From assembly GCF_900102425.1 (NCBI RefSeq), contig NZ_FNBT01000012.1:1-64000 (forward strand): a stretch of 64,000 bases of DNA, written 5' to 3'. The DNA comes from Blastococcus aurantiacus. GTDB taxonomy: Bacteria; Actinomycetota; Actinomycetes; Mycobacteriales; Geodermatophilaceae. The notes under the pieces were generated by a model, which had not been told where the DNA came from, ran no database searches, and saw only the letters and a list, made by a program, of their open reading frames with translations. This document shows positions 34,403 through 43,434 of this stretch, piece by piece; the first letter of the stretch is position 1, and each line of letters opens with the position of its first letter. Made by a program: the position numbers and the translations under genes.

Positions 34403-35275
34403 TCATCCTTCGTCCCGGGCTTCCTCCTCGGCGATCTCCTCCGCCCCGCGGCGGCGGAAGAGGCGGGAGCCCGGGAAACCCTTCACGACCTGACGCATGT
34501 CCTGCACGGTGTCGACCAGGTCGCTCAGGTTGGGGCCCACGTCCCCGAGAGTTTCCAGGATCGGGAGGATGTCCTCGTCCAGGTGGACGATGAGCTGCGG
34601 CAGCCGGTCCACGAGGGTGACCAGGGCCTGGACCTCGTCCGGCTCGAGGCTCGTCGCCAGCCGGCGGACCGACGGCGCCAGCGCGGTGAGCGCCGGCGCG
34701 TAGTCGTCGAGGATCGGCTCGACGCGCCCGACCATGCCCTCGGCCCGCCCGACGAGGGCGTCGGCCCGGGACGACGTCGCCTCGACCCCGCCGATAGCGG
34801 CGTCGGCCTTGTCGTTGGTCTTCCCGACGGCCTCGATAGCGGTGTCGGCCTTCGTGTTGGTCCGCGCCACGGCCTCGATGGCCTCGTCGGCCTTGTCGTT
34901 CGTGCGCCCCACCCCCTCGATGGCGGCGTCGGCCTTGTCGTTCGTGCGCCCCACCCCCTCGATGGCGGTGTCGGCCTTGGTGTTGGTCCGGTCGACGGCC
35001 TCGATGGCCTCGTCGGCCTTGTCGTTGGTGCGAGCGACCCCCTCGATGATCTCGTCGGCGCGGTCCACCACCCCGTCGACCCGGGCCAGCAGGGACGACA
35101 CCTGGTCGAGCAGCTCCTCCACGCGGCCCAGCACCGACGCCACGCGCGGGACCAGCGCGAGTGCGTCCGCCACCCCGTCGCGTGCGCCGGTGACAGCGGC
35201 GACGACATCGGAGGGGCCGGGGATCGAGGGCAGTCTCACCTCCAGCACGCTACGCACGTCCTCCGTTGCGCACAT
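34403..35275 (-). CDS. Protein with 14-residue helical tandem repeats
   Basis: The 290-residue protein has no signal peptide or certain membrane span. Residues 82-165 are six tandem 14-residue repeats of the form RTNDKADEAIEAVD, with weaker copies on either side. The 14-residue period equals four helical turns, so a long amphipathic or coiled-coil rod is likely. A hydrophobic C-terminal region and a basic SRLFRRRG motif near the end follow. ATG at 35275 is used, though a GTG at 35248 has the better ribosome site spacing. Function is unknown. It diverges from the LCP-like gene. Confidence 0.75.
   Translation of the reverse strand: MCATEDVRSVLEVRLPSIPGPSDVVAAVTGARDGVADALALVPRVASVLGRVEELLDQVSSLLARVDGVVDRADEIIEGVARTNDKADEAIEAVDRTNTKADTAIEGVGRTNDKADAAIEGVGRTNDKADEAIEAVARTNTKADTAIEAVGKTNDKADAAIGGVEATSSRADALVGRAEGMVGRVEPILDDYAPALTALAPSVRRLATSLEPDEVQALVTLVDRLPQLIVHLDEDILPILETLGDVGPNLSDLVDTVQDMRQVVKGFPGSRLFRRRGAEEIAEEEARDEG
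34781..35032. repeat. Six 42-bp tandem repeats within a coding region
   Basis: Six 42-base units encode the 14-residue repeats at residues 82-165. Some neighbouring units are nearly identical at the DNA level (GCGTCGGCCTTGTCGTTCG recurs), so copies arose recently or are homogenised. Copy number could vary between strains. Confidence 0.85.
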
Positions 35276-35420
35276 CTCCGTGGCACGCCATCGGATGGGC
35301 CGAGCCAGCGTGCGCGCGTTGCGCGCGTCGACCGGTCGGGGCGCCCGGCTTCCGTATCGTGGAGGGCTGCCGCCTCCCGGGCGGAACCAGAACAGACCAC
35401 GAACAGAGGTGTCGACACCG

Positions 35421-37253
35421 GTGGGGGACGAGCCGACGGCCGACGACGCGGGCGCCCGCGGCGTTCCCGACGGCTCCCGGCGACGACGGGGCGCAGCCGA
35501 GCCGCTGACCGTCGAGCAGCTGCTGGCCCGACCGGGCGGCCCCACCACCGGCGGCCGCCGCGCCGCCCGCCGCCAGGGCGCGCAGCCCTCGGCGCCGTCC
35601 GCGCCGCCGCCCGGTGTGCGCAACGGCCTGCCGCCGGTACCCGGCGCCGCACCGCGGCCGGCCCTCCCCCCGGTGCCCGGCGCACCCGCCGACTGGCAGC
35701 CCGACCCCCGGCCGTCGCGCCGCAGCGGCCCGATACCGCCCCTGCCCGGCACCGTCCCGCCGCCGGTCCGCACCGGCGCCACCCGCCTGCGGCCCCCGCG
35801 TCCCGTACGACGGGAGCTCACCCCGGGCCGCCGCCGGCTGGTCCGCGCCGCGATCGCGCTGGCGGCCGTCGCCGGAGTGGTACTGCTCTACCACCTCGGT
35901 CTCTACTTCTACGTCGACCAGAAGATCAGCCGGGTCGAGGCCCTGGCCACCGACGGCCCGGAGATCCTCGCCGCCCAGCTGCAGGAGGCCTCCGAGACCT
36001 ACCTCGTCGTGGGCACCGGCGTGCCGGACCAGGAAGGGCCCGCCTCGGTCGCGACGCTGCTGGCCTCCGTCTCCGAGGACGGCGAGCGCGCGGTGCTGGT
36101 GGGCTTCCCGCCGACGGCGCTGGTCGACACCCCGGCGTGCCGCTCGGCCGACGGCGAGGTGCGGGCTCCCACGACCGAGGCCTTCGCCCGCTCGCTGCTC
36201 GACGGCGGGCCCTCCTGCATGGTGCGCGCGGTGCAGCAGCTGTCCGGGGTCCGGGTCGACCACTACCTCGAGGTGGACCTGGCGCGGCTGCCCGGCATGG
36301 TGGACGCGCTCGGCGGCGTCCCGATGTGCGTCGTCCCCTCGAGGGCGACGGCGGCGGCAGCGGTGCCTCCGCCCTCCGGTGCGTCGGAGCTCTCCGGCGA
36401 GGCCGCCGCGGGCTACCTGCGGCCCGCGGGCGACGGGACGGACGCCACCGGGACCGCGGTCGCCGAGCGCACCCAGCGACTGCTCACCTCGACGCTGCGC
36501 GCGGCGATGTCCCGGGACGTCGTGCTGGATCCGCCCACGCTGGCCCGCTTCCTCAGCCGGGCGGCCGAGGCGCTGACCGTCGACGAGCAGACGACGCTCG
36601 GGGACCTCCGGGCACTGGCGACGTCCCTCGGGAACGTCTCCGGCGACGCCGTCGCCCGCACCGGCCTGCCGGTGGCGCAGGTCGGACACGTGCCCGCCGG
36701 CGGCGAGGAGGCCTTCGTGCTGCTCGACGGGGCGGGGACCCGGTCCCTGTTCGACGCGGTGATCGACGGCAGCCGGGTCCCGGACGGCTTCGCCGCCGAG
36801 AACGACGCCCCGTCCGAGGCCGCGGGGGAGGAGCCGCCCGCGGAGGCCGCCGTCGCCGCGGATCCGCAGACCGCCCTCGTACCGCCGGCCGAGGTGTCCG
36901 TCGACGTCCTCAACGGGACCGGTACCCGCGGCCTGGCCGCCACGGTGGCCGACGCGCTGCGGGCCGGGGGCTTCGTGGTGGGGACGGTGGGCAACGCGGA
37001 GGGCACCGTCAGCCAGTCCGTGGTGCGGCACGGTCCCGGCACCGTGGCGCAGGCTCGCACCGTGGCCGCCGCCGTCCCCGGTGCCGTGCTGCAGGGCAGC
37101 GACTCCCTCGGGGACACCGTGCAGCTGGTCATCGGTCCCGGCTACGAGTCGGTGGTCCCGGTGCCGCCCCCGGCCCCCGCTCCGGAGCCGCAGCCCGAGG
37201 CGGACACGGCAGCGGCCGCCCCCGTTCCGGGAGCGGCCGCCGTCCGCTGTTGA
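35421..37253 (+). CDS. Degenerate LCP-family protein with LytR_C domain
   Basis: The 610-residue protein has a Pro/Ala-rich cytoplasmic N-terminus of about 140 residues, one membrane helix, an LCP-like domain and a C-terminal LytR_C domain (VSVDVLNGTGTRGLAATVADAL). LCP enzymes attach glycopolymers such as arabinogalactan to peptidoglycan. Here HYLEVDLARLPGMVDALGG is conserved. The polyprenyl-phosphate-binding Arg and Asp are missing: the RSDT-type motif is absent and SIPRD reads GFPPT. It may be non-catalytic. GTG at 35421 was chosen; GTG at 35409 is possible. Confidence 0.85.
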   Translation: MGDEPTADDAGARGVPDGSRRRRGAAEPLTVEQLLARPGGPTTGGRRAARRQGAQPSAPSAPPPGVRNGLPPVPGAAPRPALPPVPGAPADWQPDPRPSRRSGPIPPLPGTVPPPVRTGATRLRPPRPVRRELTPGRRRLVRAAIALAAVAGVVLLYHLGLYFYVDQKISRVEALATDGPEILAAQLQEASETYLVVGTGVPDQEGPASVATLLASVSEDGERAVLVGFPPTALVDTPACRSADGEVRAPTTEAFARSLLDGGPSCMVRAVQQLSGVRVDHYLEVDLARLPGMVDALGGVPMCVVPSRATAAAAVPPPSGASELSGEAAAGYLRPAGDGTDATGTAVAERTQRLLTSTLRAAMSRDVVLDPPTLARFLSRAAEALTVDEQTTLGDLRALATSLGNVSGDAVARTGLPVAQVGHVPAGGEEAFVLLDGAGTRSLFDAVIDGSRVPDGFAAENDAPSEAAGEEPPAEAAVAADPQTALVPPAEVSVDVLNGTGTRGLAATVADALRAGGFVVGTVGNAEGTVSQSVVRHGPGTVAQARTVAAAVPGAVLQGSDSLGDTVQLVIGPGYESVVPVPPPAPAPEPQPEADTAAAAPVPGAAAVRC

Positions 37254-37366
37254 GCTAGGTCGTGAGGAGTGGGGCCCGGAGGGTCCCGCGACCGAGCGAC
37301 CGACGCGCTCCGTGCCGCAGGGGTACGGCTCCTGGCCGCGGTGTCGTCCGGAGGACGACGATGTGC
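37254..37366. other. Convergent intergenic region
   Basis: This 113-base gap lies between the ends of the LCP-like gene and pstB. I see no gene and no strong hairpin; short GGGCCC-type repeats are the only structure. Confidence 0.5.
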
Positions 37367-38146
37367 TCAGCCGAAGCGGCCGGAGATGTAGTCCTCCGTC
37401 GCCTTCTGGTCGGGGTTGCTGAAGATCTTCTCGGTCGGGTTGAACTCGATCAGCCGGCCGGGCTGCCCGACGCCGTTGAGGTTGAAGAAGCCGGTCTGCT
37501 CGCTCACCCGCGCCGCCTGCTGCATGTTGTGCGTGACGATGACGATGGTGAACCGCTCCTTGAGCTCGGCCATCAGGTCCTCGATGGCGAGCGTGGAGAT
37601 CGGGTCGAGCGCCGAGCACGGCTCGTCCATGAGCAGCACGTCGGGCTCGACGGCGATCGCACGGGCGATGCACAGCCGCTGCTGCTGGCCACCGGACAGG
37701 CTCGAGCCCGGTCGGTCGAGGCGGTCCTTGACCTCGTTCCAGAGGTTGGCGCCCTTGAGCGACTTCTCGACCAGGTCGTCGGTGTCGGACTTCTTCATCC
37801 GGTTGTTGTTCAGCCGGTTGCCTGCGATGACGTTGTCGTAGATGGACATCGTCGGGAACGGGTTGGGCCGCTGGAAGACCATGCCGATCTGGCGGCGGAC
37901 GTTCACCGGGTCGACGTCCGACCCGTAGAGGTCCTGGCCGTCCATGACGACCTTGCCCTCCACACGCGCGCCGGGGAGTACCTCGTGCATCCGGTTCAGC
38001 GAGCGCAGGAAGGTCGACTTCCCGCAGCCCGAGGGGCCGATCAGCGCGGTGATGCTGCGCGGCTCGATGGAGACGTTGACGCCCTCCACGGCCTTGAAGT
38101 TGCCGTAGAAGATGTTGAGGTCGGAGACCTCGATGCGCTTGGCCAC
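37367..38146 (-). CDS. pstB: Phosphate ABC transporter ATPase
   Basis: PstB powers high-affinity phosphate import. The 259-residue protein has Walker [10 protein letters not shown], the Q-loop in VFQRPNPFP, the signature LSGGQQQR, Walker B LLMDEP and the switch His in THNMQQA. The PstB-specific NNNRMKKSD region is present. It ends the pstSCAB order on the minus strand. No phoU follows in this window. Confidence 0.97.
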   Translation of the reverse strand: MAKRIEVSDLNIFYGNFKAVEGVNVSIEPRSITALIGPSGCGKSTFLRSLNRMHEVLPGARVEGKVVMDGQDLYGSDVDPVNVRRQIGMVFQRPNPFPTMSIYDNVIAGNRLNNNRMKKSDTDDLVEKSLKGANLWNEVKDRLDRPGSSLSGGQQQRLCIARAIAVEPDVLLMDEPCSALDPISTLAIEDLMAELKERFTIVIVTHNMQQAARVSEQTGFFNLNGVGQPGRLIEFNPTEKIFSNPDQKATEDYISGRFG

Positions 38147-38171
38147 GTGATGTCCTCCTGGTGGGGCTCGG

Positions 38172-39248
38172 TCAGCGACCGGTCTTGGGAGCGAAGAAGC
38201 GGCTGATCAGGCGGGCGAGGATGTTGAGCGCCATCACGAAGACGATCAGGACGAGCGCCGCCGTCCACGCCCGGTCCAGGAACGCCTGCGTGGCCGTGCC
38301 CGGCTGCGTGAGCTGGTAGTACGCGAACACCGGCAGCGTCGCCATGCGTCCGTCGAATGGGTTCAGGTTGGTGCCGGTGATGAGCCCCACGGTGATGAGC
38401 AGGGGAGCAGTCTCGCCGATGACGCGGGCCACCGACAAGGTGATGCCGGTCCCCAGCCCGGCGATGGCCGTGGGCAGCACGACCTTGACGACGGTGCGCC
38501 ACTTCGGCACGCCCAGGGCGTAGCTGGCCTCCCGCAGCTCGTTCGGGACGAGCTTGAGGACCTCTTCGCAGGACCGTACGACCACCGGGATCATCAGCAC
38601 GGAGAGGGCGACGGCGCCCATGACGCCGGCGCGGAAGCTGTTCCCGAACAGCAGGGTGAACAGGGCGAAGGCGAAGAGGCCAGCGACGATCGACGGGATG
38701 CCGGTCATGACGTCGACGAAGAACGTGATCGCCTTCTTCAGGCGGCCGGTGCCGTACTCCACCAGGTAGATGGCGGTCAGCAGGCCGATGGGCACCGAGA
38801 TGACCGTGGCGAGGGCGGTGATGACCAGCGTGCCGATGATCGCGTGGTAGGCGCCCCCACCCTCGCCGACCACCCGGAACATGGAGGCCGAGAAGAAGTC
38901 GGCGTCCAGCCGGGCCAGACCCCTGTCGAGCACCGTGTAGACGAGGGAGACGAGCGGGACCATCGCGATGCCGAAGGCGGTCGTCACCAGCGAGGTCACG
39001 AGCCGGTCGGTCGCCTTCCGTCGCCCCTCGACAGCACGCGAGGCGACGTAGACGGCCAGCGTGCCGAGGATGACGCCGTAGATCACGGTGGAGGTCACGC
39101 TGAAGCCGGTCAGGGCCGAGAGCCCGGCCCCGAGGGCGATGCCGGCGAGGAACAGGCCCAACGGGGCGAACCGGGGCAGGCGTCGCTCCACCCGTACCGG
39201 GTCCTGGCCGGGGGAGGAGGTCGGACGCAGCTGGGTGGTGGTGGACAT
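38172..39248 (-). CDS. pstA: Phosphate ABC transporter permease
   Basis: This is the 358-residue inner-membrane permease PstA, with an N-terminal extension of two or three helices before the ABC permease core. The EAA-like loop is in [24 protein letters not shown]. With PstC it forms the phosphate channel. The ATG at 39248 overlaps the pstC stop as ATGA, so translation is coupled. Confidence 0.96.
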   Translation of the reverse strand: MSTTTQLRPTSSPGQDPVRVERRLPRFAPLGLFLAGIALGAGLSALTGFSVTSTVIYGVILGTLAVYVASRAVEGRRKATDRLVTSLVTTAFGIAMVPLVSLVYTVLDRGLARLDADFFSASMFRVVGEGGGAYHAIIGTLVITALATVISVPIGLLTAIYLVEYGTGRLKKAITFFVDVMTGIPSIVAGLFAFALFTLLFGNSFRAGVMGAVALSVLMIPVVVRSCEEVLKLVPNELREASYALGVPKWRTVVKVVLPTAIAGLGTGITLSVARVIGETAPLLITVGLITGTNLNPFDGRMATLPVFAYYQLTQPGTATQAFLDRAWTAALVLIVFVMALNILARLISRFFAPKTGR

Positions 39249-40198
39249 CAGTTGGCTCCGGAGAAGTCGGCGCGCCGGTTCACGACCCAGCGGGCGAGCA
39301 TGTTGACCAGGAGGGTGATCAGGAACAGCACCAGGCCGCTCGCGATGAGGGTGTTGACGCCCAGCCCGGTGGCCTCGGGGAACCGCAGTGCGATGTTCGA
39401 CGCGATCGTCGAGGGGCTCGAGTTGCTGATCAGGTTCACGGTGGCGCCGGCGCCGCCGGAGAGCACGATGGCCACCGCCATGGTCTCGCCCAGGGCCCGG
39501 CCCAGGCCGAGCATGGCGCCGGCGATGACGCCGGATCTGCCGTAGGGCAGCACCGCCATCTTGATCATCTCCCAGCGGGTGGCACCGAGGGCGAGCGCCG
39601 CCTCGCGGTGCAGCGCCGGCGCCTGGCTGAAGACCTCGCGGGCGATCGCCGAGATGATCGGCAGGATCATGACCGCCAGCACCAGGCCGACGGTGAACAT
39701 CGTGCGGCCGCTCGTGGAGGCGGGGCCGGCGAAGAACGGGATGAAGCCCAGGTTGTCGGCCGCCCAGAGGTGGAAGGGGACGAGGGTCGGCGCCATGACG
39801 GCCAATCCCCAGAAGCCGTAGACGACGCTCGGGATGGCCGCGAGCAGGTCGATGACGTAGCCCATCGTGGCGGCGATCCGCCGCGGGGCGTAGTAGGTGA
39901 TGTAGAGCGCGATCCCGACTGCCAGCGGGGTGGCGATCAGCAGGGCGAGCACGGCGCCGAGGAGCGTGCCCACGACGAGCGGGCCGATGTAACTGGCCAG
40001 GCCCTCACCGCCGGGGATGTCCTCCGCAGGGGCGGTGAGGGCTGGGATCGCCTCGCTGATGAGGAAGGCGGCGACGCCGGCGAGGACGAGCAGGATGAAG
40101 ATGCCGGAGCCCTGGGCGCTACCGGCGAAGATCCGGTCTCCCGGCCTCCGCACGGCGCGCTGCTGCGGGGGTTCGGACGGGGCCTTCGTGGCGGTCAC
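39248..40198 (-). CDS. pstC: Phosphate ABC transporter permease
   Basis: The 316-residue permease PstC has six core helices and the EAA-like loop APALHREAALALGATRWE. The GTG at 40198 was preferred because GGAG lies six bases upstream; an in-frame ATG at 40231 would add 11 His/Pro-rich residues and has no ribosome site. A strong hairpin separates it from pstS. Confidence 0.95.
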   Translation of the reverse strand: MTATKAPSEPPQQRAVRRPGDRIFAGSAQGSGIFILLVLAGVAAFLISEAIPALTAPAEDIPGGEGLASYIGPLVVGTLLGAVLALLIATPLAVGIALYITYYAPRRIAATMGYVIDLLAAIPSVVYGFWGLAVMAPTLVPFHLWAADNLGFIPFFAGPASTSGRTMFTVGLVLAVMILPIISAIAREVFSQAPALHREAALALGATRWEMIKMAVLPYGRSGVIAGAMLGLGRALGETMAVAIVLSGGAGATVNLISNSSPSTIASNIALRFPEATGLGVNTLIASGLVLFLITLLVNMLARWVVNRRADFSGAN

Positions 40199-40252
40199 CG
40201 CTGCTCCATGGGGATCGTGCGTGGGGTGCATGGGCCCGGGGGTCCGGGCGGT

Positions 40253-40293
40253 GCGATGGCCCGGGACGTCGGTCGGACGTCCCGGGCCATCGC
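40253..40293 (-). terminator. Attenuating hairpin between pstS and pstC
   Basis: A perfect 17-bp stem (CGATGGCCCGGGACGTC and its complement), extended by one further pair, has a five-base loop. It starts 12 bases after the pstS stop. In transcription order it lies between pstS and pstCAB. It probably ends or stabilises part of the transcripts, giving more binding protein than membrane components. Confidence 0.85.
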
Positions 40294-40304
40294 GGGTGCC
40301 AGTG

Positions 40305-41420
40305 TCAGCTGGCGGCGGTGATGGCGTCGACCACCGTCTGAGCCTGCTCGCGCAGACCCTCGGAGATCGCGGCGCTGCCGGCGTTCTCCTCGGCGGCCGC
40401 CTGGCCGTCCTCGCTGATCACGTACTCCATGAACGCCTTGACGTTGTCGGCCGTCTCCTGGTCGTCGTACTCGATGCAGCCGATGTGGTAGCTGACCAGC
40501 ACGACCGGGTACTCGCCCGAGCCCTCCGTCGCCCGGTTGACCTCGATGGCGAAGTCGTACTCGCCGCGGCCCTCGACGGCCGGGGAGTTCTCGACGACGG
40601 CCGAGGCCGACTCCGAGCTGGGAGCGACGAACTCCTCGCCGACCCCGACGCTGACGACGCCCAGGTCGCCGGCCCGGCTGGCGTCCGCATACGTGACGGC
40701 TCCGACCGTGCTCTCGACGACGCCGACCACACCGCTGGTCTGGTTGGCGGCCTCGCCGCCCTGCAGCGGCCAGACGCCGTCCGGCTCGGAGGTCCACACG
40801 TCACCGGCGGCCTGGAAGAGGTAGTCGGTGAAGTTGTCCGTGGTGCCCGAGTCGTCGGCGCGGTGGACCGGCGTGATCGCGAGGTCGGGCAGGGTCGCGT
40901 CCGGGTTGTCGGCGGCGATCGCCGGGTCGTTCCAGTTGGTGATCGCGCCGGTGAAGATGCCCGCGATGGTCTGCGGTGCCAGGTTCAGCTCCTCGACGCC
41001 CTCGAGGTTGAAGATGACGGCGATCGGCGAGATGTAGTTGGGCAGTTCGAAGATCTCGCCGCCGGCGCAGCGCTCCTGCGCGGCGGTCAGCTCCTCGTCG
41101 TCCAGCGCAGCGTCCGAGCCGGCGAAGTCAGCGGCGTCGGCGAGGAACTGCTCGCGTCCACCACCGGAGCCGACCGGGTCGTAGCTGAAGTTGACGTCCG
41201 GGTACTCGCCCTGGAAGCCGGCCTGCCAGGCCTCCATCGCCGACTGCTGGGCGCTCGAACCAGCGCCGACGAGGTCGCCGGTGAGCTCGGCGGCGTCGCC
41301 TGATCCGCCGCCGCTCCCGGTGCCCTCGGACTCGTTGGAAGCGCCGCACGCGCTGAGCGCGAGGGTGCCGGCGAGCGCCACGGACAGGGTGGTGGCGCGC
41401 GTCTTGGTGCTGAGCTTCAA
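40305..41420 (-). CDS. pstS: Phosphate-binding lipoprotein
   Basis: This 371-residue periplasmic-type binding protein has lipobox LSAC (about residue 25) and the phosphate-ligand segments GAGSSAQ, GSGGGREQF, FAGSD and RADDSGTTDNF. It delivers phosphate to PstCAB. A 7-bp stem-loop (GCCCGGA/TCCGGGC, 41440-41458) lies in the leader 20 bases before the ATG. GTTCACC direct repeats further upstream suggest PhoP control during phosphate starvation. Confidence 0.97.
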   Translation of the reverse strand: MKLSTKTRATTLSVALAGTLALSACGASNESEGTGSGGGSGDAAELTGDLVGAGSSAQQSAMEAWQAGFQGEYPDVNFSYDPVGSGGGREQFLADAADFAGSDAALDDEELTAAQERCAGGEIFELPNYISPIAVIFNLEGVEELNLAPQTIAGIFTGAITNWNDPAIAADNPDATLPDLAITPVHRADDSGTTDNFTDYLFQAAGDVWTSEPDGVWPLQGGEAANQTSGVVGVVESTVGAVTYADASRAGDLGVVSVGVGEEFVAPSSESASAVVENSPAVEGRGEYDFAIEVNRATEGSGEYPVVLVSYHIGCIEYDDQETADNVKAFMEYVISEDGQAAAEENAGSAAISEGLREQAQTVVDAITAAS

Positions 41421-41516
41421 CTCAGTGCCTCTCGACTTCGCCCGGACGTCTTCCGGGCAGCATGGGACCTACGAGAGGGACGCTAGGGAGCCGAAGTGGC
41501 CGCATTCCGGTTGCTC

Positions 41517-41589
41517 GGTGAACGCGGGGTGAACGCCCATCGAGGTCTGGGCAATGGTGTGGCAGCCGTCATACGTCCAACGGGTGAAC
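41517..41589 (-). promoter_or_regulatory. PHO-box-like direct repeats upstream of pstS
   Basis: On the minus strand GTTCACC occurs at 41534-41528 and 41523-41517, exactly 11 bases apart, and again at 41589-41583. An 11-base direct repeat of GTTCACC is the known PhoP (PHO) box of Streptomyces. TAGCGT (41485-41480) is a possible -10 closer to pstS. The region also lies just past the end of mshD, so pstS is its only sensible target. Confidence 0.7.
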
Positions 41590-41617
41590 CGGCGCGTGGC
41601 GTACCCCCGAACGGGTC

Positions 41618-42526
41618 TCAGGCCCCTTCGCGACGCCAGGAGACGTCGACGGCGAAGCGGGTGAACCCGCGGCGTTCGTAGAGACGCACGGCGGCCTCGT
41701 TGTCCTCCTCGACGTAGAGCAGGACCGAGCGCAGCCGCTGCCGCCGCAGGTGTGCCAGGCCGAGATCGGTCAGCGCGCCGCCGAGCCGCAGCCCCTGGGC
41801 GTCCGGGTCGATGCCCAGCACGTAGATCTCGCCCACCGGGTCGGGCCCGGCGTCGCCCGCCGGGTGCACCTTCGTCCAGTGCGAGCCCAGCAGCGTGCCG
41901 CCGGCGTCCGGGTCCCCGCGCCAGGCCATGAGGAAGCCGGCGGGGTCGAACCACGGCTCGCCCTCCCGCACCGAGAGGTCGGCCGCGGTCATGCGCCCCT
42001 GCTCGGGGTGCCAGTCGAAGGCCCGCGCGTTCACCCGCAGCCAGGCCTCCTCGTCGCGGCCCGGGCGGAAGGGGAGCACGCGGACGTCGTCCGGGAGCCC
42101 GGGCCGGGGGTCGGCCTCGATGCCGGCCGCGTCGGTGTCGTCGAAGTGCAGGCGCATCTGCAGCAGCACCCGCGCGCGGGTGAAGCCGTGCGGCGCCAAC
42201 AGCTCCGCCGATCCGGGCAGGTCGCCGTGCGCCCAGACGCTCAGCGGCCGGTCGCCGGCCAGCTCGAGCAGCTGCCGGAGCAGCGCCCGGCCGTGCCCGC
42301 GTCGCCGGAACGCCGGGTGCACCACCAGCTCGGCCGTGCCGTCGTCGTAGCGGGCGTAGCCGGCCAGCTCGCCCGCGTCGTGGACCGCGAGGTCGGAGCC
42401 GTCCCCGGTGCCGTGCTGCAGCCTGAGCTCGCTCTCCTCCGAGACCGGGCGGACGCCGTCGGCCGCCGCCGCGGCGCGCAGCAGCGACAGGACCGCGTCG
42501 ACGTCGACGCGGGGCTGGGAGCTCAT
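41618..42526 (-). CDS. mshD: Mycothiol synthase
   Basis: MshD acetylates the cysteinyl amine of Cys-GlcN-inositol, the last step in mycothiol synthesis. The 302-residue protein is two fused GNAT domains: the first has FRRRGHGRALL, the second GIDPDAQGLRLGGALT as acetyl-CoA loop. The diagnostic ARAFDWHPEQGR lies between them. It sits eight bases after glnR on the same strand, an order also seen in mycobacteria. Confidence 0.95.
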   Translation of the reverse strand: MSSQPRVDVDAVLSLLRAAAAADGVRPVSEESELRLQHGTGDGSDLAVHDAGELAGYARYDDGTAELVVHPAFRRRGHGRALLRQLLELAGDRPLSVWAHGDLPGSAELLAPHGFTRARVLLQMRLHFDDTDAAGIEADPRPGLPDDVRVLPFRPGRDEEAWLRVNARAFDWHPEQGRMTAADLSVREGEPWFDPAGFLMAWRGDPDAGGTLLGSHWTKVHPAGDAGPDPVGEIYVLGIDPDAQGLRLGGALTDLGLAHLRRQRLRSVLLYVEEDNEAAVRLYERRGFTRFAVDVSWRREGA

Positions 42527-42533
42527 CGCCCCA

Positions 42534-43265
42534 TCAGACCAGCTCGGCGTCGCTCTCGACCTGCGGGGTCCGGGTCGTCGCGTCGGCGACCTGCTGGTCC
42601 AGCTTGTAGCCGACGTTGCGCACCGTGCCGATGAGCGCCTCGTGCTCGGTGCCGAGCTTGGCGCGCAGCCGCCGCACGTGGACGTCGACGGTGCGGGTGC
42701 CCCCGAAGTAGTCGTAGCCCCAGATCTCCTGCAGCAGCTGGGCGCGGGAGAAGACCCGGCCCGGGTGCTGGGCCAGGTACTTGAGGAGCTCGAACTCCTT
42801 GTAGGTGAGGTCGAGCGGGCGCCCGCGGAGCTTCGCCGAGTAGCTGTGCTCGTCGATGACCAGCTCCCCGGCCTGCGTCACGCCCTTGTCGGCGCCGTCG
42901 GCGGGGGTGGACGCGGCCAGCCGGCGGGCCGTGGCCCACTTGAGCCGGGCGTCGACCTCGGCGGGACCCGCGGTGTCGAGCAGGACGTCGTCCACGCCCC
43001 AGTCCGCCGACAGGGCGACCAGGCCGCCCTCGGCGAGGACGGCGACCAGCGCGGCGGCCACACCCGTGGAGGAGAGCAGCCCGCACAGCGTGCGGGCGCG
43101 GATGAGGTCGTGACGGGCGTCGACGAGGACGACGTCGCCGGAGTCGCCGTCGAGCAGGCTGGACAGCTCGGGGGCGACCACGCGGACCTGGTGACCGAGC
43201 AGGCCCAGCGCGGGCAGCACCTCGGTCGTCGCCTGTCGCGCCGAGGTCATGAGGACCAGTCGCAT
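42534..43265 (-). CDS. glnR: Orphan OmpR-type nitrogen regulator GlnR
   Basis: This 243-residue regulator has an atypical receiver (VLVDARHDL at the phosphoacceptor region, [19 protein letters not shown] later) with no partner kinase. Its winged-helix domain carries the GlnR stretch [18 protein letters not shown] and [15 protein letters not shown]. GlnR controls glutamine synthetase, ammonium transport and other nitrogen genes in actinobacteria. The neighbours mshD and an LmeA-like gene match the mycobacterial glnR locus. Confidence 0.94.
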   Translation of the reverse strand: MRLVLMTSARQATTEVLPALGLLGHQVRVVAPELSSLLDGDSGDVVLVDARHDLIRARTLCGLLSSTGVAAALVAVLAEGGLVALSADWGVDDVLLDTAGPAEVDARLKWATARRLAASTPADGADKGVTQAGELVIDEHSYSAKLRGRPLDLTYKEFELLKYLAQHPGRVFSRAQLLQEIWGYDYFGGTRTVDVHVRRLRAKLGTEHEALIGTVRNVGYKLDQQVADATTRTPQVESDAELV

Positions 43266-43434
43266 GTCGTCTCCTCGCAGGGTTCCCACGACGCGCAGCC
43301 GTGGCAGCCGTCGACGACGCTGTCGAGGTGAGTGGGCAGGATAACCGACGCGTCCCGGCAGGGGCAGGCCCGACGCGGAACCCCCCTCGCGGCGGTGAGC
43401 TGCCGGAGGCCCGGCGTCTGCCACCATCGGAGCC

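Noticed and set aside
36330-37250. GCGGCCGC-type inverted repeats near the end of the LCP-like gene as a terminator
   Set aside because: They lie inside Ala/Pro-rich codons of the coding region and arise from codon composition.
34583-37258. Plus-strand open frame of 891 codons across the repeat protein and the LCP-like gene
   Set aside because: It is a shifted frame of the LCP-like gene and is antisense to the repeat protein; Arg- and Pro-rich with no domain.
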